From: Streptomyces pactum
GTDB taxonomy: Bacteria; Actinomycetota; Actinomycetes; Streptomycetales; Streptomycetaceae
Reading direction: 5' to 3'
Assembly: GCF_016031615.1 (NCBI RefSeq)
Contig: NZ_JACYXC010000001.1
Coordinates: 5,828,001 to 5,892,000 of the forward strand
Length of the DNA stretch: 64,000 nucleotides
This document shows positions 59,238 through 64,000 of this stretch, in pieces (position 1 is the stretch's first letter; each line of letters opens with the position of its first letter). Under the pieces are notes generated by a model. The model saw only the letters and a program-made list of their open reading frames with translations, did not search any database and was not told the DNA's origin. Position numbers and translations under genes: made by a program.

Positions 59238-60323
59238 ATGAGCGTCTCCGACCGGCCGACAGGCCCGCAGCAGACCGGCCCCACCGCGGTGTCGGCGGTC
59301 CAGGATTCAGCGTTCCTCCGGGCGTGCCGCCGGGAGCCCGTACCGCACACGCCGGTGTGGTTCATGCGCCAGGCCGGACGCTCGCTCCCCGAGTACCGCA
59401 AGGTCCGCGAGGGCACCGCCATGCTGGAGTCCTGCATGCGGCCGGACCTGGTCACCGAGATCACCCTGCAGCCGGTCCGCCGGCACGGCGTGGACGCCGC
59501 GATCTACTTCAGCGACATCGTCGTCCCGCTCAAGGCCATCGGCGTGGACCTGGACATCAAGCCCGGCGTCGGCCCGGTCGTCGCCGAGCCGGTGCGCACC
59601 CGGGCCGACCTGGAGCGGCTGCGCCCGCTGGAGCCGGACGACGTGGCCTACGTCACCGAGGCGATCGGGATGCTCACCGGTGAGCTGGGCGCCACCCCGC
59701 TGATCGGTTTCGCCGGCGCCCCCTTCACGCTCGCCAGCTACCTCGTGGAGGGCGGGCCGTCCCGCAACCACGAGCACACCAAGGCGCTCATGTACGGGGA
59801 CCCGCAGCTCTGGGCCGACCTGCTGGACCGGCTCGCGGACATCACCGCCGCCTTCCTCAAGGTGCAGATCGAGGCGGGCGCCTCCGCCGTCCAGCTCTTC
59901 GACTCCTGGGTCGGCGCGCTGGCCCCGGCCGACTACCGGCGCAGGGTGCTGCCGGCCTCCGCCAAGGTCTTCGACGCCGTGGCCCCCTACGGGGTGCCGC
60001 GCATCCACTTCGGCGTGGGCACCGGGGAGCTGCTCGGCCCGCTCGGCGAGGCCGGCGCGGACGTGGTGGGCGTGGACTGGCGGGTGCCGCTGGACGAGGC
60101 CGCCCGCCGCGTCGGGCCCGGCAAGGCGCTCCAGGGCAACCTCGACCCGGCGGTGCTCTTCGCGCCGCGCGAGGCGGTGGAGAGCAAGGCCGACGAGGTG
60201 CTGGAAGCCGCCCGCGACCTGCCCGGGCACGTGTTCAACCTCGGTCACGGGGTGCTGCCGGACACCGACCCGGACGCCCTGACCCGGCTGGTGGAGTACG
60301 TGCACACCCGCACCGCCCGCTGA
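59238..60323 (+). CDS. hemE: Uroporphyrinogen decarboxylase
   Basis: A 361-residue enzyme converting uroporphyrinogen III to coproporphyrinogen III in haem biosynthesis (cytosol). Signature sequences are present: TPVWFMRQAGRSLPEYRKVR (Arg residues binding substrate carboxylates), the catalytic Asp in AAIYFSDIVVPLKAIGVDLD, IGFAGAPFTLASYLVEGGPS, QLFDSWVGALAPADYRR, and FNLGHGVLPDTDPDALTRLV at the C-terminus. The ATG at 59238 is preceded closely by TTTAGGAC, so the leader is very short or absent. hemG follows 3.1 kb further on, as in other Actinobacteria that use the coproporphyrin-dependent route. An 18 bp terminator stem follows the stop. Confidence 0.96.
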   Translation: MSVSDRPTGPQQTGPTAVSAVQDSAFLRACRREPVPHTPVWFMRQAGRSLPEYRKVREGTAMLESCMRPDLVTEITLQPVRRHGVDAAIYFSDIVVPLKAIGVDLDIKPGVGPVVAEPVRTRADLERLRPLEPDDVAYVTEAIGMLTGELGATPLIGFAGAPFTLASYLVEGGPSRNHEHTKALMYGDPQLWADLLDRLADITAAFLKVQIEAGASAVQLFDSWVGALAPADYRRRVLPASAKVFDAVAPYGVPRIHFGVGTGELLGPLGEAGADVVGVDWRVPLDEAARRVGPGKALQGNLDPAVLFAPREAVESKADEVLEAARDLPGHVFNLGHGVLPDTDPDALTRLVEYVHTRTAR

Positions 60324-60345
60324 CCGGCGCGGTTCCGCGGACCCC

Positions 60346-60385
60346 GGGACGGGGCGCCGGCACTCCCGTGCCGGCGCCCCGTCCC
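60346..60385. terminator. Bidirectional terminator between hemE and the flavoprotein
   Basis: Perfect 18 bp stem GGGACGGGGCGCCGGCAC with its complement and a 4-nt TCCC loop, 23 bases after the hemE stop, between convergent genes. Confidence 0.9.
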
Positions 60386-60468
60386 GTCGCGTACCGGCGG
60401 CCTTCCGCCCCGCCCACCGGTCCGCCCGGGCACCGCGTCCGGCGGCCGCCGGGCGCGGCCCGAAGGCG

Positions 60469-61869
60469 TCAGCCCGCCTTGCGGACCGCCGCCACCGCCT
60501 TGCGCGCCGCGACCAGCACCGGGTCCCACACCGGGGAGAACGGCGGCGCGTACCCCAGGTCGAGCGCGGTCATCTCCTCCACCGTCATCCGCGCGGTGAG
60601 CGCCACCGCCGCGATGTCCACCCGCTTCCCGGCGCCCTCCCGGCCCACGATCTGCGTCCCCAGCAGCCGTCCGGTACGGCGCTCGGCGAGCATCTTCACC
60701 CGCATCGGCCGGGCGTCGGGGTAGTAGCCGGCGCGGCTGGTGGATTCGATGGTCACCGACACGAACCGCAGGCCCTCCTCGGCCGCCTGACGCTCCAGCA
60801 GCCCGGTGCGGGCGATCTCCAGGTCGCAGACCTTGCTCACCGCGGTGCCCACCACCCCGGGGAAGGTGGCGTAGCCGCCCGCCGCGTTGGAGCCGATGAC
60901 CTGGCCGTGCTTGTTGGCGTGCGTGCCCAGCGGGATGTGCCGGGTCCGGCCGGAGACCAGGTCCAGCACCTCCACGCAGTCGCCGCCCGCCCAGACGTTC
61001 TCCGTACCGCGCACCCGCATCGACAGATCGGTGAGCAGCCCGCCGTACTCGCCCAGCGGCAGCCCGGCGTCCCGCGCCAGGCCGGTGGCCGGCCGCACGC
61101 CCAGGCCCAGCACCACCACCTCCGCCGGGTACTCGGCGTCCTCGGTGGCCACCGCCCGCACCGACCCGTCGGCGCCGGTGCGGATCGCGGTGACCTCCGC
61201 GCCGTTGACCGTCTCGATCCCCATCCCGCACATCGCCTCGTGGACCAGCTCGCCCATGTCCGGGTCGAGGGTGGTCATCGGCTGCGGGGCGCGGTTGAGC
61301 ACCGTCACCCGGAACCCGCGGCGGATCAGCGCCTCCGCCATCTCCACGCCGATGTACCCGGCGCCGACCACCACGGCCCGCGGCCCGCCGTCCGGTGCGC
61401 CGCCGCGCCGGGCGACCTCCTCCAGGGTGTCCAGCAGCGCCCGGCCGTCGTCCAGCGACTGCACCCCGTGCACCCCGGGCGCGCCGATGCCCGGCAGGTC
61501 CGGGCGCACCGGGGTGGCGCCGGTGGCCAGCACCAGCCGGTCGAAGCCCCACCACCGCTCGTCGCCGGACTCCAGGTCCCGGGCGCGCACCCGCTGCCCG
61601 GGCAGGTCCAGCTCGGTCACCTCGGTGCGCATCCGCAGGTCGATGCCGCGCTCCCGGTGCTCCCCGGGGCTGCGCGCGATCAGCTGGTCGGCGCCGTCCA
61701 CCTGGCCGCCCACCCAGTACGGGATGCCGCACGCGGAGTACGAGCTGAAACCGCCCCGTTCGAAGGCGACGATCTCCAGCTCGTCCTCGCCCTTCAGCCG
61801 CCGGGCCTGGGACGCCGCCGACATCCCCGCCGCGTCACCCCCGACGACCACCATGCGCTGCGCCGCCAC
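60469..61869 (-). CDS. FAD-dependent pyridine-nucleotide-disulfide oxidoreductase (CoA-disulfide-reductase-like)
   Basis: A 466-residue flavoprotein. FAD motif VVVGGDAAGMSAASQARRL, active-site single Cys in FSSYSACGIPYWVGGQVDGA (about residue 46, as in CoA-disulfide reductase and NADH oxidases), NAD motif AVVVGAGYIGVEMAEALIRR (about 170-189), VWAGGDCVEVLDLVSGRTRH, and a C-terminal dimerisation domain. Activity could be reduction of CoA- or other thiol disulfides, or NAD(P)H oxidation/persulfide chemistry; no rhodanese domain is fused. Actinobacteria use mycothiol, so the physiological disulfide is open. The GTG at 61869 is set by GAAAGGGG seven bases upstream. It is convergent with hemE and follows a thiolase gene by 101 bp. 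Confidence 0.9.
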   Translation of the reverse strand: MAAQRMVVVGGDAAGMSAASQARRLKGEDELEIVAFERGGFSSYSACGIPYWVGGQVDGADQLIARSPGEHRERGIDLRMRTEVTELDLPGQRVRARDLESGDERWWGFDRLVLATGATPVRPDLPGIGAPGVHGVQSLDDGRALLDTLEEVARRGGAPDGGPRAVVVGAGYIGVEMAEALIRRGFRVTVLNRAPQPMTTLDPDMGELVHEAMCGMGIETVNGAEVTAIRTGADGSVRAVATEDAEYPAEVVVLGLGVRPATGLARDAGLPLGEYGGLLTDLSMRVRGTENVWAGGDCVEVLDLVSGRTRHIPLGTHANKHGQVIGSNAAGGYATFPGVVGTAVSKVCDLEIARTGLLERQAAEEGLRFVSVTIESTSRAGYYPDARPMRVKMLAERRTGRLLGTQIVGREGAGKRVDIAAVALTARMTVEEMTALDLGYAPPFSPVWDPVLVAARKAVAAVRKAG

Positions 61870-61970
61870 GTACCGCCCCTTTCCGTTCCGTCCCGCCGCC
61901 ACCGGTTCCGGCGCCGGTCCGGCACCACGGTACGGACCCGGCGGTCCACGGGCGGCGGCCGGGCGGCCGG

Positions 61971-63161
61971 TCAGCGCTCCAGGACCAGCGCCTGCCCCTG
62001 ACCGACGCCGATACACAGGGCGGCCAGCCCGGTGCCCGAGCCGCGGGCGGCGAGCTGGTGGGCGACCGCCCCGGCGAGCCGGGCGCCGGAGGCCCCGAGC
62101 GGGTGGCCGATCGCGATCGCGCCGCCGCGCGGGTTGACCTTGGCCGGGTCCAGCTCCGGCCAGGCGGCGAGGCAGCCCAGCGCCTGGGCGGCGAACGCCT
62201 CGTTCAGCTCCACCGTGGCCAGGTCCGCCAGCGTCCGCCCGGAGCGCGCCAGCGCCCGGCGCACCGCCTCCACCGGCCCCAGCCCGAACAGCTGCGGCTC
62301 GATCCCGGTGACCGCCCCCGCGCCCACCCGGGCCAGCGGCTCCCGGCCGGTGGCCCGCAGCCCCTCCTCGTCGCAGAGCAGCAGCGCCGCGGCGCCGTCG
62401 TTGAGCGGCGAGGAGTTCCCGGCGGTGACGCTGCCGCCGGCCCGGAAGGCCGGGGCGAGGGCGGCCAGCGCCCCCGCCGAGGTGGTGTCCCGGATCGTCT
62501 CGTCGCGGGTGAGGTCGCTGCCGGGGACCTCCACCACCTCCGCGGCGTACCGGCCCTCCCGCCAGGCGCGGGCCGCCTTGCGGTGGCTCTCCAGCGCGAA
62601 CGCGTCCTGGGCGGTCCGGTCGATGCCGTACTTCTCGGCGATCAGCTCGGCGCCCTCACCCAGCGCCACGGTCCACTCGGCGGGCAGCCGCGGGTTGGTC
62701 ATCCGCCAGCCCAGGGTGGTGGAGTACATCTGCTGGTGGCCGGCCGGGAACGCGCGCTCCGGCTTGGGCAGCACCCACGGCGCGCGGGACATCGACTCCA
62801 CCCCGCCGGCCAGCACCACGCTCGCGTCCCCCACCGCGATCGCCCGGGCGGCCTGCACCACGGCCTCCAGCCCGGAGGCGCACAGCCGGTTGACGGTGGT
62901 GCCCGGCACCGTCACCGGCAGCCCGGCCAGCAGCACCGCCATCCGCGCCACGTCGCGGTTCTCCTCGCCCGCGCCGTTGGCGTTGCCGAAGACCACGTCG
63001 TCGATCCGCGCCGGGTCCAGCGCCGGGGTGCGCTCCACCAGCGACCGGACCACGTGCGCGGCCAGGTCGTCGGGGCGCACCCGGGACAGCCCGCCGCCGT
63101 ACTTGCCGACCGGGGTACGGACGGCATCGACGATGTACACATCCCGGATGCGGTCGTTCAT
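61971..63161 (-). CDS. Acetyl-CoA C-acyltransferase / thiolase (PaaJ/PcaF-like)
   Basis: A 396-residue thiolase: RDVYIVDAVRTPVGKYGGGL, Cys about residue 93 in NRLCASGLEAVVQAARAI, GGVESMSRAPWVLPKPERAF, NEAFAAQALGCLAAWPEL, GGAIAIGHPLGASGARLAGA, LCIGVGQGQALVLE. The SRAPWVLPKPERAFP segment is that of beta-ketoadipyl-CoA thiolases (PaaJ/PcaF), so it may finish degradation of aromatic acids or long-chain acids; only biochemical data can decide. ATG at 63161 with AGAGGA upstream. An operator-like dyad lies 41 bp before the start. It probably forms a unit with the flavoprotein gene (101 bp gap). Confidence 0.92.
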   Translation of the reverse strand: MNDRIRDVYIVDAVRTPVGKYGGGLSRVRPDDLAAHVVRSLVERTPALDPARIDDVVFGNANGAGEENRDVARMAVLLAGLPVTVPGTTVNRLCASGLEAVVQAARAIAVGDASVVLAGGVESMSRAPWVLPKPERAFPAGHQQMYSTTLGWRMTNPRLPAEWTVALGEGAELIAEKYGIDRTAQDAFALESHRKAARAWREGRYAAEVVEVPGSDLTRDETIRDTTSAGALAALAPAFRAGGSVTAGNSSPLNDGAAALLLCDEEGLRATGREPLARVGAGAVTGIEPQLFGLGPVEAVRRALARSGRTLADLATVELNEAFAAQALGCLAAWPELDPAKVNPRGGAIAIGHPLGASGARLAGAVAHQLAARGSGTGLAALCIGVGQGQALVLER

Positions 63162-63201
63162 CGGATCCTCTCCAGCGTCCGGCGGCCGGGGCGGGCGCCC
63201 C

Positions 63202-63215
63202 ACCGACCGTTCGGT
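63202..63215. promoter_or_regulatory. Dyad ACCGA-N4-TCGGT upstream of the thiolase
   Basis: Perfect 5-4-5 inverted repeat, extended to CACCGACCGTTCGGTTG, centred about 47 bp before the thiolase ATG. It resembles operators of TetR-type regulators of acyl-CoA catabolism (ACCGACCGNNCGGT-like). No regulator gene is adjacent. Confidence 0.45.
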
Positions 63216-63419
63216 TGTTCGGCCGCTGCCGAGTCTCGACCGGCCGTCCGCCGCTGTCAATGGGCCCGCCGGTCGGGGCGCGGCGGCACCGCGCGGACCG
63301 CGTGCCCCGCCCGTCCGCGGGTCCGGGCGCCGGACGACGCGCTCCCCCGGGGCGGCGCGCGGGACCGCGGTACGGGAGCCGGGGCGGGGCCGGGCCGCCC
63401 GTTCTGAGAGAGTGGAGGC

Positions 63420-64000
63420 ATGGATCTACAGCGGACCTCCCCGGCCGGCGGGGCCGGACACGTGGCCGTGATCGGCGGCGGGATCTCCGGACTGGCGGCC
63501 GCCCACCGGCTGCTGGCCGGCGGCGCGCGGGTCACGGTGCTGGAGGCGTCGGACCGGCTCGGCGGCAAACTCATGGCGGGCGAGATCGCCGGGGCCCCGG
63601 TGGACCTGGGCGCGGAGTCGATGCTCGCGCGGCGGCCGGAGGCGACCGACCTCGCCCGCGCCGTGGGACTGGCCGACCGCCTCCGGCCCCCGGCGGTCAC
63701 CGGCGCCGGCGTGTGGTCGCGGGGCGGGCTGCGGCCGATGCCCGCCGGACATGTCATGGGTGTGCCGGACGGCCCGGCGGCACTGGCCGCCTCCGGGGTG
63801 CTCTCCGCCGACGGCCTGGCCCGGATCGCCGCCGAGGAGGAGCTGCCCGCCACCGAGGTCGGCGACGACGTGGCGATCGGCGAGTTCGTGGCCCGGCGGT
63901 TCGGCCGGGAGGTCGTGGACCGGCTGGTCGAACCGCTGCTGGGCGGGGTGTACGCGGGCGACGCCTACCGGATCTCGATGCGGGCCGCGGTGCCCCAGCT
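63420..64000 (+). CDS. hemG: Protoporphyrinogen/coproporphyrinogen III oxidase, N-terminal 193 residues (cut by window end)
   Basis: The FAD-dependent oxidase of haem biosynthesis (HemG/HemY type; in Actinobacteria it oxidises coproporphyrinogen III). Seen: the dinucleotide motif HVAVIGGGISGLAAAHRLLA, VTVLEASDRLGGKLMAGEIA, PVDLGAESMLARRPEATDLA, PAGHVMGVPDGPAALAASGV, EFVARRFGREVVDRLVEPLL and GGVYAGDAYRISMRAAVPQ. The frame stays open to the last base. The ATG at 63420 has GTGGAGG three bases upstream. It is divergent from the thiolase gene. It follows hemE in the pathway and in gene order; hemQ would be expected just to the right. Confidence 0.93.
   Translation, partial: MDLQRTSPAGGAGHVAVIGGGISGLAAAHRLLAGGARVTVLEASDRLGGKLMAGEIAGAPVDLGAESMLARRPEATDLARAVGLADRLRPPAVTGAGVWSRGGLRPMPAGHVMGVPDGPAALAASGVLSADGLARIAAEEELPATEVGDDVAIGEFVARRFGREVVDRLVEPLLGGVYAGDAYRISMRAAVPQ

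Overview
This 64 kb window is chromosomal DNA of a Streptomyces (high-GC Actinomycetota). The GC content is very high, GTG starts are common, and several genes look leaderless. The gene order argF ... murA-like/acnA ... sugar ABC operon - ROK regulator - xylFGH-type operon - dxs - amino-acid permease ... fadB/fadA-type pair - rnd - response regulator - hemE ... hemG matches, from memory, the conserved core of Streptomyces chromosomes (the SCO59xx-SCO604x region of S. coelicolor). I see no rRNA, tRNA, CRISPR array, prophage or insertion sequence.

Layout. (1) 1-1164: end of argF and an anti-sigma-type ATPase. (2) 1.3-9.8 kb: an aromatic acyl-CoA catabolic island. It has an enoyl-CoA hydratase, a fused flavin monooxygenase/Old Yellow Enzyme of the 2-aminobenzoyl-CoA monooxygenase/reductase type, a PaaX-type regulator, a benzoate-CoA-ligase-like enzyme, an acyl-CoA dehydrogenase and a RidA protein. 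Both promoter regions carry the same operator-like motif. (3) 9.9-17.3 kb: accessory genes, namely a SUKH protein with a small WDPIGV protein, a VOC/TetR pair with two palindromic operators, a dehydrogenase-NTF2 fusion with a divergent LysR, a hydrolase, a secreted S1 protease homologue whose catalytic Ser is Val, and a DUF6193-like protein. (4) 17.5-22.9 kb: a FtsX-type ABC exporter divergent from a histidine kinase/response regulator pair. (5) 23-29.5 kb: an HTH-MurA fusion, two LysR genes with divergent partners, a VOC protein and a small antitoxin-like protein.

(6) 29.7-33.9 kb: aconitase behind iron-box-like sites, and a secreted FG-GAP protein. (7) 34.5-44.1 kb: carbohydrate uptake. A lipoprotein gene is divergent from an NgcEFG-like importer; then come a ROK regulator (Rok7B7-like) and an XylFGH-like importer. 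(8) 44.5-50.4 kb: dxs, an amino-acid permease, a frame-disrupted nucleotide-hydrolase-like gene, a probable beta-propeller protein and a DUF1330 protein. (9) 50.6-56.8 kb: fatty-acid beta-oxidation pair, RNase D, LuxR-type regulator. (10) 56.8-58.5 kb: a 1.6 kb repeat-rich stretch without a credible gene. (11) 58.5-64 kb: DUF3000, hemE, a CoA-disulfide-reductase-like flavoprotein, a second thiolase, and the start of hemG.

The points most worth a second look are the aromatic-CoA island with its shared operator, the Ser-to-Val protease homologue, the gene whose conserved motifs are scattered over three frames at 48.5-48.9 kb, the operator-like palindromes (11.5, 24.5, 25.8, 29.7, 35.1, 40.6 kb), and a 52-codon ORF wedged between two permease genes. 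All family assignments come from reading the sequence and recalled family motifs; no database search was run.
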